DNA from: a virus
IMG/VR virus record: IMGVR_UViG_3300021961_000383
Location: 1-31,476 of that record
Direction: 5' to 3' (one strand)
Length of the DNA: 31,476 bases
Below the pieces are notes generated by a model. The model made no database searches. It had not been told where the DNA came from and worked only from the letters and a program-made list of their open reading frames with translations. The translations under genes and the position numbers were made by a program. Positions 15,901-24,242 of this stretch are shown one piece after another. Every line of letters starts with the position of its first letter. The first letter of the stretch is position 1.

Positions 15901-18900
15901 TTAACTCCATCCATGATGTATCGGAAGAACGTACCCAGCGGGGTGTTGACCTTGGCAATGGCTTTCGGGCTGATCCCGCGTTCTACCGCTTCAGACACGA
16001 AGTATGCAATCGCTTCATCGCCCTGAATTTCCGAGCGTGTGTTTGCGGGGATGCGCGCTAGAGCCGCTTTAGCAATAGAAACTTCCAGCTCGCGGCCCTT
16101 GCCACTGCCCCACTCACGGACTTTATCTATCAGATACTTGTAGTTTGTCTTCCCTACAAGCCGCTCCATGCCGACATGTGCGCCGACTTCGTGCATGAAG
16201 ACACTGATCTCTTTCCCCTTGGGAATACGCTTGGTAAAGAGCGCCGCTTTCTTACCACCGACTTCTGCAACAGCCATCGCCCTCTGAGGAACGCCTTTCA
16301 TCCCCGCCGCTCTAGGCGTAGTCGTTATACGGATGTCTTCGTTCTCTGGCTCTCTACCCAAGAAACCTTTTATGACTTCACGTGCCTTGGCGGGCGTAGT
16401 CGCCTTAATCTTTTCCTCTGCGGGGGCTTCGGCAAAACCCCGCTGCAATTCGTCAAGAAACTCTTCGTTTTCCGGTTTTTTCAAAAAATTCTTGAACCGG
16501 GATACAGGCGCGCGTTCTTTAAGGTCGGGGATGGCCTTTTCCGCTACAGTAAGATACTGCATCGGATCTTCGCCCTTGGGGATATTACCCACTAGGCTTT
16601 CAGCATCCTCTCGAAGCCGTTCATATTCCGCGCGTCTACCGGTAACTTTTTCTATATCAGGAACCGTAAGAGTCTCAAACGCCCCACCCTCTCCCGTGAC
16701 TTCAGTAAGTTCTTCCTGTGCTTCTGGGGTGGCCGCTTCAACTCGCGCCTCTTTCTCTGCTACAACGCGCTCTCTACGTCGGTCTGCGGCACGCAGCCCC
16801 TTGAGCCGTTCTCGTACGGAAGCCTTCTCAACATCGGTCAACGTTGCCTCAAATTGAGCTTGTTCGGTAGGACCAGAGTAAGGGAGCGCTTCTTTCTCTG
16901 GTAATTTTCCTACGTGCTTATCCCCAAGAAGTTGAGCTATAGCCGCGTTCCTTCCGGCAACACGTTCTATTGCGGTGTAAGCGTTTTTGTCCTGCTCGAT
17001 AACCGGAATAAGCTCAGGTGCGCTTATGCCTTCAGGTATAGGACGAAGTTCTCTTTCCGGGGCCAAAGAACTCAAAGCAGACAGAACTCTCTTCTTCTGA
17101 TTTGGGTTCTTTATGTTTTCTTCAGTCAAAGAACGCAGTTTAGCTACCTGCTCCGGCGTCTCGTACGGCTTATCGGCTAGTACCTCTACTACTTTGCTTT
17201 TTGGACTGAACTTGAAATCCGACACCAACATATCGCGAGTCAGAAGTTTCGGAGCCTCCGTTTCGACTGGGATTTCTGGTGCGATAGGTGTTTCAGGAGG
17301 CGCAACGACTACGGGCTCTCCCGGCGCAGGCTTACCTTTAGCAACGGCTTTAGCCACCTCTTCTTGAATATCTTGGTCAGCTACGGTAGCGGCGTCTTCA
17401 GCTCCTTCAAGCTCCGTCTCCTGCAAATTACTTTGTTCTTCTCCTTGACGCCCTAATTCCACAAAATCTTCCGCAGTTAGCTCTACATCGCGGACTTCCG
17501 GTGCAACTTCTTCGTTAAGCCCGGGAAGAATCGGGGGAACATCTGTGCTACCCAGTCCACCCCCAACAGGAGGAGGAACAGGGACAGGAGTAAGAGCACT
17601 CCGCTCAGCAATAGGACCGGCGTCAATAGCAGGAGGAAGGGTTTCATCTATATCTTCTCCAGTAACGGGGGCTCCCGGCGCAGATTCCGGAGGAGGTTCC
17701 CGGCGTGCGAACTCTTCTTTCTCAATCGCGCGAGTACGCAAGGCATCACTAAACCCGGGGACTGCACCGAATGCGCCACCCGCAATACCACCACGCACCG
17801 CCGACTCTAGAATACGGTCGAACTCTTTGGACCCCCAGATGTCATCGCCTTCACGCACAAAGTTCTCGGCGGCGATGCTGACCGCTTCCTGCGCGGCTTC
17901 AGTCGCGGCTTCAGTTGCTACGCCTTTACCAATACCTAACGCTGTTCTACCAGCAAGGTCGGCGACTAAAGAATTAAGCTGCTTACGTTCACCAATCTTC
18001 TTGATGACTTCCGCTTGAAACGATACGGGCTTGGACTTGAACGCCTTCAGTACCTGCAACGGCAGAATAGAATCCAGCGCAGCGGCGAACCCACCACCCA
18101 AAACAGCAGCGGCAGGGGCAAGTTCCCCGGTGTTCTCATAGATGTTCTGGAAAATTTCAGGCGCACTAAGCCCAAGACCTCCAGCGTAGGTACCGGCAAT
18201 AGCCCCGGTTTCAGCGCCTTGAGACGCAGCAGCACCTAAGAAACTTGGAGCACGTCGCGCAACAGCAGCCTCGGCGGCTTCCTGTCTGATCGGTACGCTA
18301 GTAGGGAGTGCCTTGGCTCTGGCTTCAGCGGTCTTTCGGGCTACCTGTGCGGCAACGAGTTCATCCAGTTGTTTCTGCGCCGCTCGCTTTGCCAGCGTTC
18401 TTCCAGCTATTGCGCCGACGCCACCGGTACCAATCGTAGACGCTATGTTTGCGCCTTGTTCGCCAAGTGTTTCGAAAAGGAATGGCAGTACATCACCGAG
18501 ATTTTCTACATCTCTGAAGCTCTGGAACTGTGTGGGGTTTCTTTGCTGCAACGCCGCTTCTTTAGCGGCAGCTTCTTCCAACTGTTGCCTAGCGTAGTCA
18601 TCTGCGCCAATAGCAGACCCAGCCAGACTGGGGATGATGTCGGTGATCGTAGATCCCATACGCGAGAAACTACGACCAAGCCCCGCACTCAATGCTTCCA
18701 TCGGAGACCGGTCAAGTTCAATCCCCGCAGCGATGTCTTCTATCGAACGCCCCTGCGGTATACCTGTTCGGGTATAAATATCGTCTTCCTCGGCCCCCTC
18801 TTCGGCAGGAGGTTGGTACATACCGAGCTGTTTCTGTACATAGGCAACCGCGTCATTCCCAGTAAAGTTTTCTGGTCCGACGACGGAATACTGCTTCCCA

Positions 18901-18929
18901 AAGGGAGTCGTGACTATGTACTTCGGCAT
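12864..18929 (-). CDS. Giant internal-virion / polyvalent-type protein, 2021 aa
   Basis: Starts at ATG 18927-18929, immediately after the upstream TAA. The order is: a short N-terminal domain (MPKYIVTTPFGKQYSVVG), a Gly/Ala-rich hydrophobic region (about 90-400), Pro/Glu-rich linkers (about 410-570), a zincin-like segment (HEVGAH, 913-918, then DEAIAYF from 971), long charged helices (about 1120-1500) and a hydrophobic C-terminus including GVFKRFALNQIYLQ near 1700. Large size, mixed domains and last place in the virion operon match phage proteins ejected with DNA (T7 gp16-like by position) and polyvalent proteins. The spacing HExxxH is not the classical HExxH, so proteolysis is uncertain. No lytic transglycosylase motif was found. 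Confidence 0.85.
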   Translation of the reverse strand: MPKYIVTTPFGKQYSVVGPENFTGNDAVAYVQKQLGMYQPPAEEGAEEDDIYTRTGIPQGRSIEDIAAGIELDRSPMEALSAGLGRSFSRMGSTITDIIPSLAGSAIGADDYARQQLEEAAAKEAALQQRNPTQFQSFRDVENLGDVLPFLFETLGEQGANIASTIGTGGVGAIAGRTLAKRAAQKQLDELVAAQVARKTAEARAKALPTSVPIRQEAAEAAVARRAPSFLGAAASQGAETGAIAGTYAGGLGLSAPEIFQNIYENTGELAPAAAVLGGGFAAALDSILPLQVLKAFKSKPVSFQAEVIKKIGERKQLNSLVADLAGRTALGIGKGVATEAATEAAQEAVSIAAENFVREGDDIWGSKEFDRILESAVRGGIAGGAFGAVPGFSDALRTRAIEKEEFARREPPPESAPGAPVTGEDIDETLPPAIDAGPIAERSALTPVPVPPPVGGGLGSTDVPPILPGLNEEVAPEVRDVELTAEDFVELGRQGEEQSNLQETELEGAEDAATVADQDIQEEVAKAVAKGKPAPGEPVVVAPPETPIAPEIPVETEAPKLLTRDMLVSDFKFSPKSKVVEVLADKPYETPEQVAKLRSLTEENIKNPNQKKRVLSALSSLAPERELRPIPEGISAPELIPVIEQDKNAYTAIERVAGRNAAIAQLLGDKHVGKLPEKEALPYSGPTEQAQFEATLTDVEKASVRERLKGLRAADRRRERVVAEKEARVEAATPEAQEELTEVTGEGGAFETLTVPDIEKVTGRRAEYERLREDAESLVGNIPKGEDPMQYLTVAEKAIPDLKERAPVSRFKNFLKKPENEEFLDELQRGFAEAPAEEKIKATTPAKAREVIKGFLGREPENEDIRITTTPRAAGMKGVPQRAMAVAEVGGKKAALFTKRIPKGKEISVFMHEVGAHVGMERLVGKTNYKYLIDKVREWGSGKGRELEVSIAKAALARIPANTRSEIQGDEAIAYFVSEAVERGISPKAIAKVNTPLGTFFRYIMDGVKAILNRLGIPNYEPTTQDIVDIAYGAAQLTYKRADDAKAQTAAPTKDKKVEEAKPTGYMTATDEELSDARYTPPTMPMARRMLEWVDKKIESLPVAKPQLEFARDVLEGLSRFAKQAYLSLLSVTQIAEIVEKYSPVLSSALKSINNIAAARDVNVANRKQKIEKFILTARKVTAKYDPRVVRKLFDFMHESSIEQVKFDIDKRYAAAKAANDKALMKELEEDYDRVQNDPELKKLFDEFQEFEKKYPELAKLYYDLRNEYRQLSEEFMDALNKPELLGSAGKTLNELMKKRIDPYFPLYRRGDFWVRYVAPDGKEGVSAFETAAEARKFVRFLKQDGVQDKDIKEYIKPTEAQLESMMPLKEMQAVIKVLKEKLKSSSAPSDPMTKSRDEVMEGIYSIYLDMFSNQSVMQSFKRREGYAGYRNDALANFADVGTRMAINIEQFNSVRKLDETITKAKAAAKDLPQEWSEAVEATINRSEGFWKNPIQKTKMGRFASAAGHNAYRWFILGNVSSAIINITQLPIVVAPLLGGKFGWGATISAMNEASKMYFAGGQDTNSSFDVFGLNLSDKSFAGKKAKLDPEYEKLYYNAVQRGAVRRSTGQDLMEMRNLGVSDPENKLKYKMAKAEQALGWAFQNAERYNREVTLLAAYKLARKSGMSESKATDYALDLIEFAHGNAMSELGPQLFQTGPGKVFGVFKRFALNQIYLQCKLFKTVFAGADKETKKLAAKQFMGINAMAYAFAGAKGMPIFGGINLMASLLTGMFGDEDEPFDFDKWAEATFGAAGYRGPIGALLNLNLGTRTGFGDLLWRPDEKRLAEIGLSTYILEQGGGPALSIVNNIVKGSQQVIEGDTMKGLETMTPSMAKSVLRSVRFATEGVVNSKGYKIVDDPSAYGVFMSLVGFSPNDVNDAYSKIAIMKDFERKSQERRNGLLDDLWGARQAGDTDGIREINKEIYDFNRSKLGRSNPITPETKEKSYDMRKQREREAIFGASFNPKLLKAAMMEAGLGAP

Positions 18930-20885
18930 TTACAACCCACCAGAATCCGGTCTGTACTGGAACCCGCTGTTACCAAATATTCGTTCGCGAATACCGCCAA
19001 TTTGGGTCTCCTGATTTGACATCAGTGAATCTATTATCCCCGCCACTCTTTGCTTTGCTATAGTGTCCATAGCTTCTGAAATTTGCGATTCAGTGGCGTC
19101 ATCTAATTTACCTTGCGCTTCTAGCGCCGCTTCCGCCGCAGGCCGTAGTTGAGGATCGCTATAGACTTGTTCAAATATCTGCCTACCCTCTCCGGGTTTA
19201 ACTAGACCTTGTTTTTCAAGATCAAGCATCATCTTCTGAAGCTCGTAGATGTTCCCCATAGCGCCGCTACGCGCTGTAAGAGCCGCACGATTAAACGCAC
19301 CCTGCTCTTTCATATTGGCGATGTCTATCTCCAGATTGGCTGCGCGCTCGTTATCTTCTCTACTCTGATTGAGCGTGAACAGGCCCATCTTTTCAGCTTG
19401 GTTCAACTCCCTTTGCCTGTTCTCCTCGTTACGGTGAGTGATTTCGTTCTGGAGACGGGCTTCCTGTGCCTTAGCCGCCTGACCTTTACGTTCCAGATTG
19501 TCGGCTCTAGCAAGCTCCCTCTGGTACCGCTGTATCTCTCGCTTCTCGGCGCGTACGGTAGCATTGGAGGCTTCGAGGTCTTCTGACATCCCACCAAACA
19601 GATTTGCAAGGCCCCCCATTAGTGTAGGTGCGCCCTGTCCGGGCTGTACATCCCAAGCACCCGCAGCGCGTTTACCAAGAGAAGCCCATGTAGCCTGCTT
19701 AGCCCGTCCTTGGAGTGCTGTGAGATCTTCGTTTAATGCAGTCTGCTGCTCTGCCAGTAGATTTGGATTCACTCCATAGGCTTTGTTCGCTTCCGCTTCT
19801 TGAGCGAGACGTTGCTCCAAGTTGAATTCTGGAGTCCGCTCAATTTGCATAGCGTCTGGGTATTCTTCCTCCGTTACCTTAGGAATACTGACGCGGCCTA
19901 GCCCCGCCGGTCCTTGCTTAAACATGGCGTCAATTTCTGACATATAGGTATCGTCAGGATTGGGCTCTTCAAGCGCAGCGGGTTTTACAGGTCCCTTGGG
20001 CAAAGAGGGGTTTCTGTACCAGCGGCTCGGCCCGCCAGCGACCGATCTGAATTCTTCCGCGCCCATATCACCTGTCAGAGGCTCGGTAAACAAGTTAAAG
20101 GAAGTAGGATCTTGCATCATATCTCGGGAAATATGTCCGGGAGACGATAAGCCCCTAGCAGCAAAAATTTCATCCCGAGTAAGCATATTCATGGCGTCTT
20201 TTAGAGCTTCTTCATCATCCCCAGCGCGGCGGAGGTCCGCCCGAAGTGAGCCGTCTTCCCGAGCTAGACGCCCTCTATCTCCTCCGGTGGCCCCATACAG
20301 AGCTTCTTGAACCTGCCGACTGTACCCTTCATCTTGATACGGATCCCGCAGTCCTTTCCTCAAAATCTCTTGAGCATTACTCCGCCCACCTTCGGCAAAC
20401 GACACAATGCCGCCACCCGCGTAGTCGATATTCGCCGACAAACTCCCAAGACCTTGGTCTATAGCGTACTCATCTCCTCGTTCACCGGGGAGGCTGGCAA
20501 CACCGTAGTCATTCACGGACCCACCTTCAGCCATGCCCTGAGGCGGCATCGGCGGGAGACCTTCTGGCATCGGCGGCATAGCCTGCTGGGGCATCTCCTG
20601 CGGAGGAACCCCCGGTTGCGGCATACCTTGGGGCATACCTTGAGGCCCCCCCTGCTGCTGGGGCGCGGCTGCGGCAAGAATCTTATCTTTTACGGTGCCT
20701 TGAGGAGCTTGCGCAGGGGGTTTGTTGGAGTTCATGATTTCTCCCACCACTCCCAGCAAAACTATTTCTGGTATCCCGGATTTAGAGAGACTCATGACTT
20801 TTTGAACGGCTTCCTCAGGAGGTAAACCGTACGCGGCTTGTTTCGCCGTTTTCACATACTCTTCATATCGCTTAGCGATAGCCAT
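18930..20885 (-). CDS. Probable internal virion protein, Pro/Gly/Met-rich, 651 aa
   Basis: ATG 20885 follows AAGAGGA. The N-terminal 60 residues are helical. Residues about 75-125 form a Pro/Gln/Met/Gly-rich repeat (GMPQGMPQPGVPPQEMPQ). AEGGSVN and FAEGG elements then appear; the same AGGG/AEGG style occurs in the 571-aa gene. The C-terminal half is a long charged helix, predicted to be coiled coil (RAEKREIQRYQRELARADNL). Composition and position next to the giant protein suggest an inner core or ejection protein. No enzyme motif. It is directly coupled to the next gene (TAA then ATG). Confidence 0.8.
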   Translation of the reverse strand: MAIAKRYEEYVKTAKQAAYGLPPEEAVQKVMSLSKSGIPEIVLLGVVGEIMNSNKPPAQAPQGTVKDKILAAAAPQQQGGPQGMPQGMPQPGVPPQEMPQQAMPPMPEGLPPMPPQGMAEGGSVNDYGVASLPGERGDEYAIDQGLGSLSANIDYAGGGIVSFAEGGRSNAQEILRKGLRDPYQDEGYSRQVQEALYGATGGDRGRLAREDGSLRADLRRAGDDEEALKDAMNMLTRDEIFAARGLSSPGHISRDMMQDPTSFNLFTEPLTGDMGAEEFRSVAGGPSRWYRNPSLPKGPVKPAALEEPNPDDTYMSEIDAMFKQGPAGLGRVSIPKVTEEEYPDAMQIERTPEFNLEQRLAQEAEANKAYGVNPNLLAEQQTALNEDLTALQGRAKQATWASLGKRAAGAWDVQPGQGAPTLMGGLANLFGGMSEDLEASNATVRAEKREIQRYQRELARADNLERKGQAAKAQEARLQNEITHRNEENRQRELNQAEKMGLFTLNQSREDNERAANLEIDIANMKEQGAFNRAALTARSGAMGNIYELQKMMLDLEKQGLVKPGEGRQIFEQVYSDPQLRPAAEAALEAQGKLDDATESQISEAMDTIAKQRVAGIIDSLMSNQETQIGGIRERIFGNSGFQYRPDSGGL

Positions 20886-20890
20886 GAATT

Positions 20891-20907
20891 AAATCCTCTT
20901 AGGATTT
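20891..20907 (-). promoter_or_regulatory. Hairpin enclosing the ribosome site of the 651-aa gene
   Basis: AAATCCT (20891-20897), three bases and AGGATTT (20901-20907) form a 7-bp stem. On the minus-strand RNA the arm near the start contains AGAGGA, the ribosome site for ATG 20885. The stop codon of the 401-aa gene (20899-20901) lies in the loop and stem. A ribosome finishing the upstream gene would open it, so this looks like translational coupling. Confidence 0.45.
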
Positions 20908-22104
20908 GCTGTTTAGCTGGTTATACAACCCTAACCCACTAAGCCCCGCACTTAGCGCGACACTAGCAGGGGACGGCTGTGCTCCGTACACCGCGGTGCT
21001 AGTAGGTATAGTCGGCGTTAACCCTCTGATGATATTGGAATAAAACGCGAGTTTTTCCATTGGGAGGTCACGCTGGCGCAGATAGTCTTGGTACGCGACA
21101 TCCTTCTTATACTGCTCCAAGGCTTGCCGCTGCTTACCGACTTCAGACTTCGCCGTAAGCCGTTTGAGATTAGCTTCCTGCCTTGCCCCTGCCACTTCAG
21201 CCTGACTAAGCCCCATAGTGCGGAGAGCGTCTGCGCGCCTAAGCGCCATCTCTTGACGGGCTGTACCCAACCCCTGCTGCTTAGCTCCGGCTTCTTGCAG
21301 TGCGGCATACCTCGCCAAATCCGTATCTTGCTGTAGCTTCCCAAGATCAGCTAGGGTTGTGGCTCCTTTACGGCGGAATTCCGCAGCGGAAAGCCTACGC
21401 GCCTCATCCTCACCATACAGGGCAGCGGCTTTATCATAGGCTTCACCAAGTCCTTTGGTGTAGAGATCCCCAATATCTTGCGACAAAGTTCTTTGCCGAA
21501 TAGCTTCAGCGACGTTCTGCCCATACCCCCCATAAGTCCCCAGAGACGCAGATCTAGCCGCCAATCTAGCGGCCTCGCGCGCGGAAGCCTCAGTCGCCTG
21601 ACGTGCGGAAACGTTGAGAACCTGATTAACATACGGGTTCATGTAATACGCAGCCTGTTCAGCACCAAATCGTTGAGTGTCAAAATCGGCGTCTCGGGCC
21701 ATCATGTTCCGAGCAACGTCAAAATCTTGCGGGGTTTGCAATCCAGCGACACCCGCCTGTGCTTGGTTGTACGCTTGCTGGGCCTCGTTATACGCAGCGG
21801 GGTCCTGCATCCCAGTAATTCGCCTCTGCGACACATCTAGTGCGCGGTTCGCATCCTGAAACCCTTGCGGCATACCCATGGAAGCTATCCCACGGAAAGC
21901 GGCTTCTTGTGCGGGGTCGAATCCAGCAACACGCCCTATGCGCTGGTTAATAGGTACGCCTTCTTCATACCCTTTGACTGGCGCGTCATATATAGCTTTT
22001 GCCTTCCCCGCTATATCAAGTATCGGCCCCTGAAGATATTCGGGGATATTGGTGTTCTGAACCGTAGTGCTAGTAGGTTGTGATGAACCGCCGCCGCTAC
22101 TCAT
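20899..22104 (-). CDS. Probable internal virion / DNA-ejection protein, 401 aa
   Basis: ATG 22104 follows AAAGGA. The 401-aa product is Ala-, Gln- and Arg-rich and almost all helical (AQEAAFRGIASMGMPQGFQD, then ATEASAREAARLAARSASLG and GTARQEMALRRADALRTMG), with a Ser/Gly-rich N-terminus (MSSGGGSSQPTSTTVQNT) and a hydrophobic end (SVALSAGLSGLGLYNQ). It resembles the helical core proteins ejected by podoviruses (gp14/gp7-like in position and composition). No catalytic residues are visible. The spacing and direction place it in one transcript with the 651-aa and 2021-aa genes. Confidence 0.8.
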   Translation of the reverse strand: MSSGGGSSQPTSTTVQNTNIPEYLQGPILDIAGKAKAIYDAPVKGYEEGVPINQRIGRVAGFDPAQEAAFRGIASMGMPQGFQDANRALDVSQRRITGMQDPAAYNEAQQAYNQAQAGVAGLQTPQDFDVARNMMARDADFDTQRFGAEQAAYYMNPYVNQVLNVSARQATEASAREAARLAARSASLGTYGGYGQNVAEAIRQRTLSQDIGDLYTKGLGEAYDKAAALYGEDEARRLSAAEFRRKGATTLADLGKLQQDTDLARYAALQEAGAKQQGLGTARQEMALRRADALRTMGLSQAEVAGARQEANLKRLTAKSEVGKQRQALEQYKKDVAYQDYLRQRDLPMEKLAFYSNIIRGLTPTIPTSTAVYGAQPSPASVALSAGLSGLGLYNQLNSKS

Positions 22105-22107
22105 AGG

Positions 22108-22530
22108 TTATCCTTTCAAATCTAATTCGCAGATATATCGTACCGGCGTATACCCATAAGGCTTGAGCACATCGACCCATCCTTTACGCCCGTATAACTG
22201 AATAACATCGCATTCTAATTCAGTAGCAAATCTACGAAATATAGACATAGCTGTGTCTAGTACCGGATTCATTGCGCCTGTTTTAGTCCCTAAATACTTT
22301 ATCAAAAAAACTTTTCTTTTTGGGTGTTGAATTACTTGAGTTATCGCCGATCCATAAATCCCAAGTTCTTCGGAATACCCTACCCACAATAATACGTATC
22401 CTTGCTTAACTTCGTCGTATAAGTTTTCTAGATATATTTCCCCTGCTACATCTAGTGATGGCTTTAGAAACGAAGCGAGCAAGGGCCATAGTTCATCTAC
22501 CTGCTCTTCTGGAACTACGTACAAACTCAT
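22108..22530 (-). CDS. Small virion-module protein, weakly GNAT-like, 140 aa
   Basis: ATG 22530 overlaps the stop of the 571-aa gene (ATGA), without a clear ribosome site, implying coupling. The pattern of a beta strand (GYVLLWVGYSE), a second strand (RKVFLIKYLGTKTG), a helix (DTAMSIFRRFATELECDVIQ) and a final KPYGYTPVRY hook resembles the fold of GNAT acyltransferases. The acetyl-CoA loop (Q/R-x-x-G-x-G/A) is not clear. It may be a catalytically inactive tail or head-completion version. A real acyltransferase is less likely. Confidence 0.5.
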   Translation of the reverse strand: MSLYVVPEEQVDELWPLLASFLKPSLDVAGEIYLENLYDEVKQGYVLLWVGYSEELGIYGSAITQVIQHPKRKVFLIKYLGTKTGAMNPVLDTAMSIFRRFATELECDVIQLYGRKGWVDVLKPYGYTPVRYICELDLKG

Positions 22531-24242
22531 GCAAGGAACTTACTCGGATTGATCTGTTTGCCCTGCTGCGTATTACCAGTTCTTGCCCCACGCACACGGT
22601 CCATCATCGAATAAAGATGCTTAGCACCAGCCTTACTTGAGCCGTTCCCAAGATGGGAGACCACATCCGCAGGGACCACGAACTCTCCGTCAGCCAACCG
22701 GGCAGGCTGCTTATTAGCGATACTTGCAGGAATTGAGTCACTCATACCGTCACCGGGGCCGTCGAGATACCCACCCTGCTGTGTTACACCCGGGCGTCCA
22801 CCAGCGGCGAAGGAAGCCAGCCCACCCGAGGCGAACGAAGGTGTAAGTTCAGGGTTGTAGTACGCCATAAAAGCGTTGGGGGTACCCATGAAGCTCCGCG
22901 CAATTTCCCGCATCTTCTGGTTGTACTGCTGGCGCGTTACATCCGGGGGGATGTAGCCATAGGGCTGCATGCCACCCTCATAGGGGAACTGATAATTCAG
23001 CCCGGAAGACCCGCGTCGCAGCATCTCTTGCCCAAACGGAGAAGATGTCTGGTTTCTACCAAAAATGACGTTTCCTTGGTTCCTGATTCCAATCATCGAC
23101 TGACCCTGCTTGTTCTGCCATGACCGCAGTGCGGGGCTACCCGGAGTGTAAATGCCGTAACCGGGGTAATCCTGCTGTTTACGGTTAGCGTAAAAATTGA
23201 AGTATTTAGGGCGAATGTTATAGAACCCAGCAGGCATGTTCTTCGCCGGGGCTCCCAAAAACTTCGGTTTTACCGGAGCAGTCGGAGTCGGAGTCGGCGT
23301 GGAAGTCATGACCCCACCCTCTGCTGCGACACGGACCATACGTTGATTCTTGTACCAATTCCTAGACCCTCCAACATCAAAGTTACGCGGGTCGTATTTA
23401 TCATACCCTTCGTCTCTTAACTCATATTCTCGGGGTTCCATGTCATCGTCGCCCATGCCTTCAGGAGGCATACCTCCCTGCATTCCGAAATCCAAGAAAG
23501 GCGCAGCCGATGCAGCGGCGGAAATACCTAAAGCCGGAGCACCCGTGCCCATGAAATCCGTGCCATATCCGGAAGGGTCAAAGCCTGACATACCTTCGGT
23601 GAACAAATTCTTGGTACCTTGCCCGACGTTGGCGAAATTGGATCCAAAATTAGAGGTTCCAGCCGTCAATCCAGTTGATGATGGAGATAGCAGGGAAGCG
23701 GCGGCAGGATTCGTCGCGGAAGTACCAATAGAGCCAAGAGAGCCAGTAGAACCAAGAGAAGCGGCGGTAGGAGATGAAATGGGCGCGGCAGTTCCAGCAA
23801 CAGTCCCCGGTGTAACAGATGTAAGAGGTGCAGCCGTGCCCGATGTAATAGGTGCAGCGGCGTTAGCGCCAGCACCAGCGCCCATTCCCGCCAGACCTGA
23901 AGCGAGAGACGCGCCGCCGAACCCTCCCAGTCCAGCAAGAAGTCCTTTCTTGAGGTCGCCGGTAGCAAGTCCAGTGCCCGCGCCAGTAAGCAGCCCCATG
24001 GTAAGCGGGTTAATTGCGCCGCCAGTGAGAAGCGTACCCAGTCCCCCAGCCAACATTGGAAGAATGTTACTCAGAAATCCGGCTTCTGGGAGACCTGTCT
24101 GCGGGTTAACTGTCAGAGAGCCTCCGTGGGCCATCGCGATAGTCTGCAAACTCTGCACTTCTTTGGGAGTCATATGCACAAGCATAGAGTCCTCCCCACG
24201 CCCCAACGCCGCGATACCTTTAGCCAAATTACTGTGTTGCAT
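22527..24242 (-). CDS. Gly/Ala-rich virion protein of unknown function, 571 aa
   Basis: ATG 24242 is chosen over ATG 24272: GAGG lies 6 bases before it, while the upstream ATG lacks a ribosome site and would overlap the neighbour by 44 bases. The N-terminus has MLVHMTPKEVQSLQTIAMAH and GGSLTVNPQTGLPEAGFL. A Gly/Ala hydrophobic block (PMLAGGLGTLLTGG) and a low-complexity Ser/Thr/Gly/Ala stretch follow. The C-terminus has GGYLDGPGDGMSDSIPASIA and ADGEFVVPADVVSHLGNGSS. Both end motifs recur in many uncultured aquatic phage genomes, without a known role. A membrane-active or internal virion protein fits best. Confidence 0.8.
   Translation of the reverse strand: MQHSNLAKGIAALGRGEDSMLVHMTPKEVQSLQTIAMAHGGSLTVNPQTGLPEAGFLSNILPMLAGGLGTLLTGGAINPLTMGLLTGAGTGLATGDLKKGLLAGLGGFGGASLASGLAGMGAGAGANAAAPITSGTAAPLTSVTPGTVAGTAAPISSPTAASLGSTGSLGSIGTSATNPAAASLLSPSSTGLTAGTSNFGSNFANVGQGTKNLFTEGMSGFDPSGYGTDFMGTGAPALGISAAASAAPFLDFGMQGGMPPEGMGDDDMEPREYELRDEGYDKYDPRNFDVGGSRNWYKNQRMVRVAAEGGVMTSTPTPTPTAPVKPKFLGAPAKNMPAGFYNIRPKYFNFYANRKQQDYPGYGIYTPGSPALRSWQNKQGQSMIGIRNQGNVIFGRNQTSSPFGQEMLRRGSSGLNYQFPYEGGMQPYGYIPPDVTRQQYNQKMREIARSFMGTPNAFMAYYNPELTPSFASGGLASFAAGGRPGVTQQGGYLDGPGDGMSDSIPASIANKQPARLADGEFVVPADVVSHLGNGSSKAGAKHLYSMMDRVRGARTGNTQQGKQINPSKFLA

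Noticed and set aside
15333-16061. A 242-codon plus-strand frame opposite the 2021-aa gene
   Set aside because: It is fully antisense to a long conserved-looking gene, its protein is Arg/Phe/Cys-rich without motifs, no ribosome site was seen, and several similar shadow frames (17545-18018, 16333-16857) lie opposite the same gene.
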